Below, piece after piece: positions 35,373 to 45,109 of a stretch of DNA of 64,000 nt (positions are counted from its first letter, which is position 1; each line of letters opens with the position of its first letter). Source of the DNA: an uncultured Flavihumibacter sp. (lineage in GTDB: Bacteria; Bacteroidota; Bacteroidia; Chitinophagales; Chitinophagaceae); NCBI GenBank assembly GCA_902168105.1, contig CABHOY010000055.1:310001-374000 (forward strand). The letters are read 5' to 3'. The notes beneath the pieces were generated by a model. That model was not told where the DNA came from. It saw only the letters and a list, made by a program, of their open reading frames with translations, and ran no database searches. Position numbers and translations under genes: made by a program.

Positions 35373-35617
35373 ATCCGGGTTTTGGTGTAACCAAATATAA
35401 TACTAATTCGTGTTTGATCTTAATGCCTGCAGCGGAGATGCATTGGAGGATTACCACCGTACGGATTACCCTGATGCTGATGTACCGGTTGCCAGTTGTT
35501 CATTTTTTGTCTTGCCTATAACATAACCCCGTAGTAATTCTATATTAAGAGGATTACTACGGTTATTAGCGTTGTTATTTTGGATAGGGATGTTGTTCTC
35601 AGACATTTCAGGCAGGT

Positions 35618-35815
35618 TTAATTTGAGGTATAACGATATCCTGGTTTAAATTTAACCCAAACGTGCCCCAGCACCTGGTTACTGCCAACCGGCGGTGGTA
35701 CAAAACTTGCGGATAGAATTACATGGATGTTTGTTCTAACCAGTTTGTCATACTCGTAAGGGCTCATTATTCTCTCGTTGTTAAACTTGATTTCTACAGG
35801 TTTGAATGTGATCAT
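35618..35815 (-). CDS. possible small protein, 65 residues
   Basis: 65 residues with no signal peptide: an N-terminal VEIKFNNERIMSPYEYDKLV and a C-terminal GHVWVKFKPGYRY. Composition is protein-like (mixed hydrophobic/charged, no low complexity) and a hairpin lies just past its stop, but no family is recognised. Could be chance. Confidence 0.4.
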   Translation of the reverse strand: MITFKPVEIKFNNERIMSPYEYDKLVRTNIHVILSASFVPPPVGSNQVLGHVWVKFKPGYRYTSN

Positions 35816-36082
35816 GTTGTATTATTTTGTTTACGAATTATTAATTTAGTATTAATAGCTACTACCAATACAATAGCATAATAAATGCCGTGCATTGTTG
35901 GGCTTATAAAAGCAATGTGAACGCATAACAAAACAATAAAATCTCCTGGAAGGTCAGGCTTATTCAGCCTGTTAGAATGGATACGCCGGTTTTTTCAAAC
36001 AATACTCAAATATAATTCTCTTTTCTTGTTTTTTAGTTAACTCCAAGTTAATAAAGACATTTTTTTCTCACTTATACGCCTA

Positions 36083-36141
36083 TATAAAAGAGTAGTCCCT
36101 GATTGCGTGTTCAACGCCGTCAGGGACTACTCTTTTATATA
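36083..36141. terminator. strong terminator of the esterase gene
   Basis: Perfect 21-bp stem (ATATAAAAGAGTAGTCCCTGA and its complement), 17-nt loop, 12 bases past the 36153 stop. The stem ends supply U-runs on both strands. Confidence 0.88.
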
Positions 36142-36152
36142 ATGATCTTCGC

Positions 36153-37181
36153 TTATTTCAGGCGGACTTTCAATTCAGTTCCTGCCTGCAACATTGCAGA
36201 ACGTGTAGTAGGAGTGTTGGCGATAGGGTTCAGTAAACCATAGTCATGGATAGCGCCGTTAAATCTTATCATGGTTACATTCACACCTGCTGCATCCATT
36301 TTACGGGCATATGCTTCTCCTTCGTCACGCAATACATCGTTTTCTGCTGTCTGTACTACTGCCGGTGGTAAGCCTTTCAACTGTTCCATTGTAGCCTGTA
36401 ATGGAGAAGCGTAAATTTCTTTTCTCACTGCCAGGTCGGGAGCATAATTATCCCAGAACCATTTCATCATATTCTTGGTGAGGAAACGCTGTTCAGCAAA
36501 CTGGTTGTAGGAACCGGTCTCGAAATTAGCGTCTGTTACAGGCCATAAGAGTATCTGTGCTCTGATAGCCGGTCCGTTTTTATCTTTCGCCATCAGGGCT
36601 ACTACAGCGGCCATATTACCTCCCACACTGTTACCTGCTACTGCCAGGCGTTTTCCATCTACATTAATTTCTTTACCATTGGCTGCTACCCATTTAGTGG
36701 CTGCATATGCCTGGTTAATGGCTACAGGGTAATGTGCTTCGGGTGATGGGGTATAATCAACAAATACCGCCGCTGCACCGGAGCTTACTACCAGGTCGCG
36801 TACAAGTCGCAGGTGGGTTGGGAAATCACCTAATACCCATCCGCCGCCATGGAAGTACATAAATACAGGCAATACTCCTTTAGCGCCTTCAGGGCGTACG
36901 ATATGCAGCTGCACGGTCTGACCGTCCTGTGAGATCGTCTTTTCAGTTATTGTAACGCCCGAAACATCCACTTTCACGCTTTTCTGTGCACCAACCAATA
37001 CTGCACGGGCGTCTTTCGGAGACAATGTTTCAATAGGAGAGCCGCCGCTGTTATTTAATGCATGGAGGAATGCCTTGGTATGACTGTCAATGTTAGGGTC
37101 ATTGTCGGGATTTACATTCTGTGCAATTGCGCCCACACTTAATAGGGTTGCTGCTGCGAGAGAAAGTATTTGCTTTTTCAT
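36153..37181 (-). CDS. secreted alpha/beta-hydrolase, hormone-sensitive lipase family
   Basis: 342 residues with a signal peptide (LAAATLLSVGAIAQ). Bacterial HSL (family IV esterase) motifs: oxyanion HGGGWVLGD, nucleophile Ser in GNSVGGNMA, Asp in TAENDVLRDEG and His in AIHDYGLL. It should hydrolyse short-chain esters in the periplasm. The neighbouring AraC regulator, 86 bases upstream on the same strand, may control it. Confidence 0.9.
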   Translation of the reverse strand: MKKQILSLAAATLLSVGAIAQNVNPDNDPNIDSHTKAFLHALNNSGGSPIETLSPKDARAVLVGAQKSVKVDVSGVTITEKTISQDGQTVQLHIVRPEGAKGVLPVFMYFHGGGWVLGDFPTHLRLVRDLVVSSGAAAVFVDYTPSPEAHYPVAINQAYAATKWVAANGKEINVDGKRLAVAGNSVGGNMAAVVALMAKDKNGPAIRAQILLWPVTDANFETGSYNQFAEQRFLTKNMMKWFWDNYAPDLAVRKEIYASPLQATMEQLKGLPPAVVQTAENDVLRDEGEAYARKMDAAGVNVTMIRFNGAIHDYGLLNPIANTPTTRSAMLQAGTELKVRLK

Positions 37182-37267
37182 TTTTTCTGTGTTGATTGTG
37201 ATTATTTAATTTGATATCACAAAGCTACATCAGCAGGCAGGGGCGATCAATGCACGAATGACGATTC

Positions 37268-38116
37268 TTATTGTACTTTTTCCCCCTCAACGTATTTTTT
37301 GCGGAAAAGCAGGGGGGAAGTATCTGCCTGGTTCGTAAAAAGACGTACAAAATAAGCCGGGTCCTCATATCCCAACTTATAACCGATCTCTTTTACACTG
37401 AGAGTTGTATGTATCAGTAGCCTTTTAGCTTCCAGGATAATTCGCTCTTTAATAATATCATTAGGGCTTTTAGGGCTATGCCTGGAAATCCTTTTGCTCA
37501 GTGCCTTCGGCGTGATATTTAACATGTCCGCGTAATCGGCCACATTGTGATGGGTTGTATAATGAGCTTCCACCAACTGGCTGAATCTCCGGATGAATTC
37601 CACCTCCTGCGCCACGTTATTATCTGCCAGTTCATGTGCTTTTTTCCACATACGGGTGGAACGTATAATGAGCTGCTTCAGGAAGATACGGACCATTTCC
37701 TCCATATTACTATCTTCAGCAGTCAGTTCATTCTTTATTTCCTGTAGCAGGTGCCTTGCCTGGTGTGATGATTGCTCATCCAGGAATACCACAGGTATGT
37801 CATATACATTATTATAAAGTAACCCGTCACAGGCTACTTCGGTATCATGGATCTGTACACAGTAGAAATCACGGTTGTAATATAATAAGGTGCCCTTACC
37901 GGAGAATTTGTACCATTGTCCGTCTTTGATAAAGAACAGTGCATCCTGTTCAAGCGTATATTCGTGGAAGTCTACCATTACTTCAGCGCCTGCTTCCAGG
38001 AAAAGGATCTTAATAAATCGATTATAGTCCTCATATTTGATACTGCCGGCTGTGCTGGCATCAAAGTCAAGGCATCCTACAGTCTTAAAAAAGAAATGTT
38101 TCAGTAGATGTTCCAT
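37268..38116 (-). CDS. AraC family transcriptional regulator
   Basis: 282 residues. N-terminal cupin-like sensing domain (EYTLEQDALFFIKDGQWYKFSGKG), C-terminal two-HTH AraC domain (~190-275: HHNVADYADMLNITPKALSKR and LSVKEIGYKLGYEDPAYFVRLF). Located upstream of the esterase, same strand; likely its regulator or a co-transcribed gene. Confidence 0.9.
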   Translation of the reverse strand: MEHLLKHFFFKTVGCLDFDASTAGSIKYEDYNRFIKILFLEAGAEVMVDFHEYTLEQDALFFIKDGQWYKFSGKGTLLYYNRDFYCVQIHDTEVACDGLLYNNVYDIPVVFLDEQSSHQARHLLQEIKNELTAEDSNMEEMVRIFLKQLIIRSTRMWKKAHELADNNVAQEVEFIRRFSQLVEAHYTTHHNVADYADMLNITPKALSKRISRHSPKSPNDIIKERIILEAKRLLIHTTLSVKEIGYKLGYEDPAYFVRLFTNQADTSPLLFRKKYVEGEKVQ

Positions 38117-38262
38117 AGCGCAAATTTATAGCTTTTTATATCTCGCCCCGAAATTGCCCCAGGGGTTTAAACATATACTGCCGTGGTTTGGTTAACATGG
38201 GTAACTGCTATTTCCCTATCTTCGCTGCGAACGCTAACTGTAATTGAACCAAGCTGATTATT

Positions 38263-39042
38263 ATGAAGATAGCTACCTATAATGTCAATGGCGTTAACGG
38301 ACGTTTACCCGTTTTACTCCGTTGGCTGGAAGAAACCACGCCGGATGTTGTCTGTTTACAGGAACTGAAAGCCCCACAGGAGAAATTTCCTGAAGCTGCA
38401 ATAAAAGACGCCGGTTATAATGCCATCTGGCATGGACAGAAAAGCTGGAATGGTGTGGCAATCTTAAGCCGCAATATGCAGGTGGAAGAGATAAGGCGCG
38501 CGCTGCCGGGTGATCCGGAAGATACCCACAGCCGTTATATTGAGGCTGTGATAAACGGTGACTTTGTATTGGGCTGTCTTTACCTGCCCAATGGTAATCC
38601 TGCGCCGGGACTTAAATTTGACTATAAGCTCAATTGGTTTGAGCGCTTTAAAGCCCATTCAAAGGAATTACTGTCTAAAGATTTTCCGGTAATACTCACG
38701 GGCGACTATAACGTCATACCTACAGAATTTGATGTTTACAAACCGGAACGCTGGGTAGATGATGCTTTATTCAGACCCGAAACAAGAGCCGCCTTTCAGG
38801 AGTTGCTGGCACAGGGCTGGACAGATGCTATCCGCAAATTATATCCTGATCAAAAGATCTATACTTTCTGGGATTATTTCAGGAACGCGTACGGCCGTGA
38901 TGCCGGTCTGCGTATAGATCATTTCCTGTTGAGCTCTCATTTCGATAAACGTCTGAAAGCCGGAGGAGTTGATCGTCAGGTGCGGGGCTGGGAAAAAACC
39001 AGTGATCATGCGCCTGTATGGATCGAGGTAACCGGGAAATAG
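38263..39042 (+). CDS. xth: exodeoxyribonuclease III / AP endonuclease
   Basis: 259 residues. ExoIII/APE1 family: KIATYNVNGVNGRLPVLLRW, LQELKAPQEKFP with the metal-binding Glu, TGDYNVIPTEFDVY, RIDHFLLS and SDHAPVWIEV with the catalytic Asp-His. Repairs abasic sites and 3' blocks in DNA. Transcribed away from the AraC gene and convergent with the small secreted gene at 39044; stops are one base apart. Confidence 0.96.
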   Translation: MKIATYNVNGVNGRLPVLLRWLEETTPDVVCLQELKAPQEKFPEAAIKDAGYNAIWHGQKSWNGVAILSRNMQVEEIRRALPGDPEDTHSRYIEAVINGDFVLGCLYLPNGNPAPGLKFDYKLNWFERFKAHSKELLSKDFPVILTGDYNVIPTEFDVYKPERWVDDALFRPETRAAFQELLAQGWTDAIRKLYPDQKIYTFWDYFRNAYGRDAGLRIDHFLLSSHFDKRLKAGGVDRQVRGWEKTSDHAPVWIEVTGK

Positions 39043-39043
39043 C

Positions 39044-39445
39044 CTATTTCTTCACAGGTTGCATGTGTATTTCCAGTACAACGCCTGAAGGGTCCTGATA
39101 GCCCGCTACAAACTGCTCCTGGTCCAGTTTTATTACCTGGAGCAGGAGTTGTTCACCAGTCTGATTATCGATGATGGTCAATAACTTCTTAGTGGAGTCA
39201 TACTGCCAGCTACCCGGTCCTTTTTTCCCGTTTTCAATAGATAAGACCCGGTTGTCTTTATAGAAGATCATTCTATTTTCCTGTTGCTGTGGAGAAGGAG
39301 GCTGCCTTTTACCATTTTCTCCGTAAAATTCAAGCTTCCATTCCTTTGAGATCATATCAGTGAATGCCACGGGGTTAGTTTGGGCGTAGCTCTGTGTGGT
39401 TTTACCGGACAGTAAGGTTAGTAGCAGGATGAAGTACCGCTTCAT
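39044..39445 (-). CDS. small secreted lipocalin-like protein
   Basis: 133 residues. Signal peptide (FILLLTLLSGKTTQSYA), then KEWKLEFYGENGKRQPP, NRMIFYKDNRVLSIENG and GSWQYDSTKKLLTIID, the strand order of short lipocalin-like domains found in Bacteroidota. Ligand unknown. It lies between xth and dnaE2 but faces dnaE2's direction and is likely independent. Confidence 0.7.
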   Translation of the reverse strand: MKRYFILLLTLLSGKTTQSYAQTNPVAFTDMISKEWKLEFYGENGKRQPPSPQQQENRMIFYKDNRVLSIENGKKGPGSWQYDSTKKLLTIIDNQTGEQLLLQVIKLDQEQFVAGYQDPSGVVLEIHMQPVKK

Positions 39446-39512
39446 AGGTTATTTTTTACAGAATTTACTATTATATCTGCATATATCCTGCCAATAAAAG
39501 AAAAATGAGTAT

Positions 39513-42500
39513 TTACCTGAAATTCCTTGCACCAGGAATTTTGATCTCTTGTGTATTGCTCTGATTCTCTGCTGATTTATCTTCCGTAAAGAATATGGTT
39601 TTCTGATTTTCTGTGGATTGTATAGGCACCGGCATATCCTCCTCCCTGATCATTGTCATCTGATGTAACAGCTTCGTCAAATTATAACAATGTTTCACTA
39701 CAATATGTACCACTTCGCCTTCACGTTGCAATCTGCCTTCTACCATCAGTAGTTTGGATTGCAGGATCTCTTTCCTGAATTTCTGATACAGCTTCTGGAA
39801 TACTACCAGGTTCGCACACCCTGTTTCATCTTCAATTGTAATAAAACAGATCCCGCTCGCTGTTCCTGGTCTTTGTCTCACTAGTACCAGCCCTGCTATT
39901 TTCACAGGCATGCCATCGCTTATATTGTTCAGGTCCCGTGCTGAACGGATATGCAACATGCTGAGTTTCTCCCTCACAAAGCTCACAGGATGGGCCTTCA
40001 ATGAAAGGGACATGGCGCTATAATCATGTATCACATGTTCTGCATCTGTCATCTTCGGAAGAACTACCGGCTTTTCAGCCGCGCTTTCTGATGGTCTGCC
40101 GGTAAACATACCAATAGGGCGGTCTCCCAGTGCAGATATTTCCCATAATGCCTGCCGGCGGTCTAGTCCCAATGATCTGAAAGCGTCGGCATCGGCCAGC
40201 TTTTCCAAAGTATTCTGAGATACGCCTGCTTCCCGCAGGGCCAGTATAGTGATATAAGGAGCTTTTCTGGCGGATATGAGCATGTCGATCTCTTCCTGCT
40301 GTAAACTTCTCACCTGACGGAATCCCAGGCGTAAAGCGCAATGTTTGTTTACATGTTCTTCCAGTGTATTATCCCAGTTGGAGTGATTTACATCAACAGG
40401 TCTTACTTCTACACCATGATTACGTGCATCGATCACGATCTGTGCAGGCTGATAAAACCCCATAGGCATACTGTTAAGTAAGGCACAGGCAAATACATCA
40501 GGATAGTGACATTTAAGATAAGATGACACATACACCAGCAATGCAAAACTTGCGGCGTGACTTTCCGGGAATCCATAACTACCGAATCCCTCCAGCTGTT
40601 TGAAGATGCGCCGTGCAAATTCTTCTTCATAACCTTTTGCTACCATGCCATCGATCAGCTTTTTCTCAAACCTGGCGACAACTCCTTTTGCCTTGAATGT
40701 GGCCATACTGCGACGCAGTTCATCTGCTTCCGCCGGTGTAAAATCAGCTGCTACAATAGCGATTTTCATCGCCTGTTCCTGGAAGAGGGGAACGCCTAAT
40801 GTTTTTCCTAAGATATCTCTCAATTCATACTTGGGGAAGTCTACTTTTTCTTCTCCATTACGCCGGCGCAAATAAGGATGCACCATATCTCCCTGTATAG
40901 GCCCTGGACGTACTATCGCTACTTCAATTACCAGATCATAGAAAGTTTTAGGTTTCAGCCGTGGTAACATAGACTGTTGTGCACGGCTTTCGATCTGAAA
41001 TACGCCAATGGTATCTGCATGGCAGATCATTTCATATACCTCCTTATCTCCCTGGGGTATATTCGCTAATGTGAAATCTTTATTATGGTGTGCTTTCGCG
41101 AGATCAAAAGCCTTCCGGATACAGGTCAGCATACCCAGGGCCAATACGTCTATCTTCAGAAATCCCAGTGCGTCGATGTCATCTTTGTTCCATTCAATAC
41201 AGGTCCTGTCTTCCATACGGGCATTCAGTATAGGACAAAGGTCTGAAAGTTTATCCTGCGTAATTACAAAGCCCCCTGTATGCTGTCCCAGCTGTCGTGG
41301 GAAACCTACCATCTGTTCTGTCAGTTCCAGTACCTTCCTGAGATGTGGATCATTAATATCTAAACCCTGTTCCGCAATCCTTTCTGCACTCAGACTTTCA
41401 TCATAATGGTGCCAGATGGAAGAAGATAAACGGTTGATCGTATCCACGGATAATCCCATCGCTTTACCCACGTCCCTGATAGCGCCCTTATGCCCCTGTT
41501 GTGTTACAGTGGCTACTATAGCGGCCCGGTCACGACCATATTTGTTAAAGATATATTGCATGACTTCCTCCCTGCGCTCATGTTCAAAATCAACATCAAT
41601 ATCAGGTGGTTCATTACGGGCAGAGGAAATGAACCGTTCAAACAGCAGATCAATTTCCATGGGGTCTACAGAAGTAATGCCCAGGCAATAACAAACAGTG
41701 GAATTAGCAGCAGAACCGCGTCCCTGACAAAGAATACGCTGCTTTCTGGCAAAACGTACAATGTCATACACCGTCAGGAAATAGGGGGCGTAATTCATCT
41801 GGTCCATAAATTTCAGTTCATAAACGATCGCGGACGAGATCTTCTCTGGTATATTATCTCCAAAACGTTCCCTGGCGCCCTGCCAGGCAAGGTGTGTAAG
41901 TTCTTCCTGCGGAGTACGTCCTTCTTCCGTAAGCTCTTGCGGATAAACATATTTCAGACTGTCAAGCGAGAACTGACATGCCTCGGCTATTTCTTCCGTA
42001 CGCCTGATAGCACCAGGATACTGACGGAATAAACGTTCCATTTCTGCAATTGGTTTCAGAAATCTTTCCGCATTCTGGTGCAGCCGGAACCCTGCATTAT
42101 AGATCGTACATTTTTCACGGACACAGGTCAATATATCCTGTAACTGCCTGCGATCAGGATGATGATAATGTACATCATTGGTAGCTGCCAGCGGGATCTG
42201 GAATTGAGCTGACAATTGCGAAAGACGGTATAATCTTTTCTGATCATCACCCAGGTAGGATCGTGTGGCAGCCATATAAAGCGCTGTACCTAAAGCGTTG
42301 CTATATTCTTTTAATGCCTTTTTGAATGGCTCCTCAAAATCAAAAGCAGGTGTCAGTTGTTCCGGTGGTATTACAACGAATTTAATCCCTACAGCATGTT
42401 CATACACATCTTTTTTGTATAAATGACATTCCCCTTTTTCTGCACGTAGATTTCCCTTTGTCAGCAATGCGGATAGCCTGCTATAAGCTGGTTTATCAGT

Positions 42501-42737
42501 AGGATAGGCCAGCAGGCTGGGACCATCCATCAGATCAAGTCTGCATGCAGGAATAATACGGATGTCTTTTTTTTTAGCAGCTGCATGACCTCGTACGATG
42601 CCTGCCAGTGTATTACGGTCTGTTATGGCAATCTCCTTATATCCATAAGCTGCCGCCTGTTCTACCAGTTCCTCCGGATGAGAGGCTCCCCGGAGGAAGC
42701 TGAAATTGGTCGTTACCTGTAGATCAATGTAGCTCAT
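39513..42737 (-). CDS. dnaE2: error-prone DNA polymerase III alpha, DnaE2/ImuC
   Basis: 1074 residues. PHP domain (YIDLQVTTNFSFLRGASHPEE, ITDRNTLAGIVR), palm with catalytic PDIDVDFEHERRE, RGSAANSTVCYCLGIT, fingers (HTGGFVITQ, FQEQAMKIAI), and a C-terminal OB fold (PVKIAGLVLVRQRPGTASGICFITIEDETG). Shorter than replicative DnaE1 and of the DnaE2 type; it lengthens damaged primers in the ImuA-ImuB-DnaE2 mutasome and causes induced mutations. It starts 15 bases after imuB. Confidence 0.96.
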   Translation of the reverse strand: MSYIDLQVTTNFSFLRGASHPEELVEQAAAYGYKEIAITDRNTLAGIVRGHAAAKKKDIRIIPACRLDLMDGPSLLAYPTDKPAYSRLSALLTKGNLRAEKGECHLYKKDVYEHAVGIKFVVIPPEQLTPAFDFEEPFKKALKEYSNALGTALYMAATRSYLGDDQKRLYRLSQLSAQFQIPLAATNDVHYHHPDRRQLQDILTCVREKCTIYNAGFRLHQNAERFLKPIAEMERLFRQYPGAIRRTEEIAEACQFSLDSLKYVYPQELTEEGRTPQEELTHLAWQGARERFGDNIPEKISSAIVYELKFMDQMNYAPYFLTVYDIVRFARKQRILCQGRGSAANSTVCYCLGITSVDPMEIDLLFERFISSARNEPPDIDVDFEHERREEVMQYIFNKYGRDRAAIVATVTQQGHKGAIRDVGKAMGLSVDTINRLSSSIWHHYDESLSAERIAEQGLDINDPHLRKVLELTEQMVGFPRQLGQHTGGFVITQDKLSDLCPILNARMEDRTCIEWNKDDIDALGFLKIDVLALGMLTCIRKAFDLAKAHHNKDFTLANIPQGDKEVYEMICHADTIGVFQIESRAQQSMLPRLKPKTFYDLVIEVAIVRPGPIQGDMVHPYLRRRNGEEKVDFPKYELRDILGKTLGVPLFQEQAMKIAIVAADFTPAEADELRRSMATFKAKGVVARFEKKLIDGMVAKGYEEEFARRIFKQLEGFGSYGFPESHAASFALLVYVSSYLKCHYPDVFACALLNSMPMGFYQPAQIVIDARNHGVEVRPVDVNHSNWDNTLEEHVNKHCALRLGFRQVRSLQQEEIDMLISARKAPYITILALREAGVSQNTLEKLADADAFRSLGLDRRQALWEISALGDRPIGMFTGRPSESAAEKPVVLPKMTDAEHVIHDYSAMSLSLKAHPVSFVREKLSMLHIRSARDLNNISDGMPVKIAGLVLVRQRPGTASGICFITIEDETGCANLVVFQKLYQKFRKEILQSKLLMVEGRLQREGEVVHIVVKHCYNLTKLLHQMTMIREEDMPVPIQSTENQKTIFFTEDKSAENQSNTQEIKIPGARNFR

Positions 42738-42752
42738 ACATCATTACTTTAA

Positions 42753-44252
42753 CTATGCAAAAAAGCCATGAATAAACCATTGTGAATTATCACCCGAATA
42801 ATGTCCTGAACGGAATAACCAGTAACGTTGTCCTTCTGCATCTTCTACATTATAGTAGTCCCGGTGATCGCCACCATCCAGCCACCATTCCCGTTCTATA
42901 CGCTCCGGGCCATCCGCTTTGCGGATCTCATGCAGTTTCCCTTTATACCGGAATAACATCGGTGGATAATCCGGTATCGGTGCCGTGACTTCAATCGGCT
43001 CGGGTTTGAACAATAATTGTACCGGCCGGGGTTTATCTGTACGCCATGCAGTAGTTGGTTTTTCTTCGATATCAGCTGCCGGCCTGATAGATCGTTCCGG
43101 CCAGTAATGTTCGGCCGGCAGATAACGGCGGATGTTTTCTTCCCCGATCTTACCCGCCACCCTGTCCAGCAGTTCAGCCACAGCGGGTGTTTTTAAACCG
43201 GGATTGCCTATCCATAATGCTTCCTGGGAAGGGGAGACGTCTTCAACCTTCAGTGCTTCTAATGTAAAGAGCTCAATCCCCAATGCAGGTTCTATGCACG
43301 GTATTTTCAGTTCAAATAGTTTGAACAGATGGTCTGTATTATGTGATGGGCGATTGGTGCCGATCTCCGCATGTACCATTCTGTTATCTACCCGGTATCC
43401 TTTAAGGATAGCGGTACGCAATCCTTTTCCTTCTTTTTGTAAACGAAGGCAGAGTTGTTCCAGTAATACCTTAACAGCTATTTCAATCCCGATGGCCGTA
43501 CGGATCGGTTCCAGGCAGGGCAACCGCTCTTCATAAGGCGATACAGGGTAAAGGGGCTCGATCACTTCCGTTTCCTGTCCCAGCGCCTGTCCAAGCCTTA
43601 AAAGTAACTGCTGACCAAACCGGCGGCGTAAAACAGCCCTGGGCATATTCATGAAACTGCCGATCTGGTATAATCCCAGTTTCTGTAAACGGGCAAGAAC
43701 ATCTTCTTCCAGGCGTAAAGCGGCAGGAGGTAAGGTTATCAATGCGGCTGCCTGCTCCCCGCTATTAATAATAGGCGTTACCTTTCCGTAACGGGAAATA
43801 GCCCATGCAGTCCCAATTGTGTCCGCCATAGCGCCACGTACGTCATAACCTATGGCACGGAGTTTTGTAATGATCTCTTTCAGATAAGGCCGTTCTCCTT
43901 CCCATAAATGGGTACAGCCGCTGACATCCAGCAGCAAACCATCCGGTAGGTCTAACCCTACAACAGGCGTATAACGTATACACCATTCGCCCAATGCTTT
44001 AAGCAATTGAGATCCTTTTTCCGGTTGATCATCAAATACTTCTAAAGCGCTCACTATTGCTTTTGCATCCGCGAGTGGCATGGTGGCTCTGATGCCCTGT
44101 GCTTCCGCTGCCGGACTGGCCGAAGTGATGATCATTCTGTTATGTACAGGGGCTGTAAAAACAAATGGCTTGTTTTGCAGTCCTGGTTGTTTGCGTACCA
44201 GCCAGTCAGTCATCAGGTGACGGAACCATATCGAAACAAATCGCTTAGACAT
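42753..44252 (-). CDS. imuB: ImuB, inactive Y-family polymerase of the mutasome
   Basis: 499 residues. Y-family scaffold (RFVSIWFRHLMTDWLVRKQP, SASPAAEAQGIRATMPLADA, VGLDLPDGLLLDVSGCTHLW) but the acidic residues for catalysis (usual DxDxFF and SxDE) are missing, as known for ImuB. It acts as adaptor between the beta clamp and DnaE2. Stop of imuA and start of imuB are one base apart. Confidence 0.93.
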   Translation of the reverse strand: MSKRFVSIWFRHLMTDWLVRKQPGLQNKPFVFTAPVHNRMIITSASPAAEAQGIRATMPLADAKAIVSALEVFDDQPEKGSQLLKALGEWCIRYTPVVGLDLPDGLLLDVSGCTHLWEGERPYLKEIITKLRAIGYDVRGAMADTIGTAWAISRYGKVTPIINSGEQAAALITLPPAALRLEEDVLARLQKLGLYQIGSFMNMPRAVLRRRFGQQLLLRLGQALGQETEVIEPLYPVSPYEERLPCLEPIRTAIGIEIAVKVLLEQLCLRLQKEGKGLRTAILKGYRVDNRMVHAEIGTNRPSHNTDHLFKLFELKIPCIEPALGIELFTLEALKVEDVSPSQEALWIGNPGLKTPAVAELLDRVAGKIGEENIRRYLPAEHYWPERSIRPAADIEEKPTTAWRTDKPRPVQLLFKPEPIEVTAPIPDYPPMLFRYKGKLHEIRKADGPERIEREWWLDGGDHRDYYNVEDAEGQRYWLFRSGHYSGDNSQWFIHGFFA

Positions 44253-44253
44253 A

Positions 44254-44991
44254 TCATCCTGCTTTTAATCGCCGCTCCTGCGTGGAAGCAGGTGCCTTAT
44301 TATCTGAAACAACAACACATTTCCCATCGGCCCATTCCATCTTCCACACGCCGGGACGGCCATTACGCACCTTTAGCAATTCTACATGCCAGCGGGGGAG
44401 ACCAACGCCTGGCATGCCCTCTTCCAGTTCGCTCGGTAATGGAGTGATCTTCCACCGGCTTACACTGGCTGTTGTATTTGCATTTCTTGGAGAGGTGCGG
44501 AGAATAAAACCGGTCACTTTACTTTGTTCTACGACCAGCTGTAGCCGCCTTGACTGCGTAAAGCTGATCTCCGGTATTTCAGCGATCACAGCTGCGATAC
44601 CCTCACATTTAAGGGCTTCTTCCAGCACCCAGAGGGCATCTTTTATCCGTTGCAGGTCAATGAAAATGACTTTGTCCGGCTCTATGCCAAAAGTCTTTAG
44701 AGAAGGTGGGAATAAGGTCCTGGCCACACTGATCCAGATACAGGCGCCCCCATGCCGCATGAGATTACCAGCCAAAGCACTCACGAAACCTGTCGCAGCA
44801 GCGGAATGCTCCTTTACAGCACAGAGAAATTCATGCACCGCACCAGTGGGGAAGATGGCATTGGGAAAAGCAGTATTTACAGGGCCCAGGTCTATATCCG
44901 GCGTAATATCGGCGGACTTTGACCTGAACCCTTGCAAACGAAGGATATCCTTCTGCAATTGTGAAATAATATCTGCTTTTTCTGCTGGCAT
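44254..44991 (-). CDS. imuA: ImuA, RecA-like component of the mutasome
   Basis: 245 residues from ATG 44991 (MPAEKADIISQLQKDILRLQ); a TTG start 8 codons earlier is possible but the ATG has CAGGT before it and begins at the usual position. FPTGAVHEFLCAVKEHSAAATGFVSALAGNL resembles a degraded RecA/SulA ATP-binding fold; FGIEPDKVIFIDLQRIKDALWVLEEALKCEG is a conserved ImuA block. Head of the imu operon, ~120 bp after the AraC gene and behind candidate operators. Confidence 0.92.
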   Translation of the reverse strand: MPAEKADIISQLQKDILRLQGFRSKSADITPDIDLGPVNTAFPNAIFPTGAVHEFLCAVKEHSAAATGFVSALAGNLMRHGGACIWISVARTLFPPSLKTFGIEPDKVIFIDLQRIKDALWVLEEALKCEGIAAVIAEIPEISFTQSRRLQLVVEQSKVTGFILRTSPRNANTTASVSRWKITPLPSELEEGMPGVGLPRWHVELLKVRNGRPGVWKMEWADGKCVVVSDNKAPASTQERRLKAG

Positions 44992-45015
44992 ACCTGACTG
45001 TTGATTTACGAACAA

Positions 45016-45050
45016 CTAAATTATTTAGCAATATTACTAATAATATTAGT
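45016..45050. promoter_or_regulatory. two CTAA-N5-TTAG palindromes upstream of imuA
   Basis: Site 1 CTAAATTATTTAG (45016-45028) and site 2 ACTAATAATATTAGT (45036-45050) both fit CTAA-N5-TTAG; their centres are about 21 bases apart, two DNA turns, and lie 25-59 bases before the imuA ATG. Candidate damage-response operators. Confidence 0.6.
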
Positions 45051-45109
45051 TTTATGAAGTGCTATTTTTACACTTTTAACAGTGCGGTCGCTTATGCAGG
45101 GATTATCAG

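Larger units (their letters stand above)
35373..36152. other. intergenic region with one small possible gene and two hairpins
   Basis: 780 bases. Holds a hairpin (CGTAGTAAT / ATTACTACG, 35528-35559), the small frame 35618-35815 and the strong terminator 36083-36141. The remainder is AT-rich without recognised features. Confidence 0.65.
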
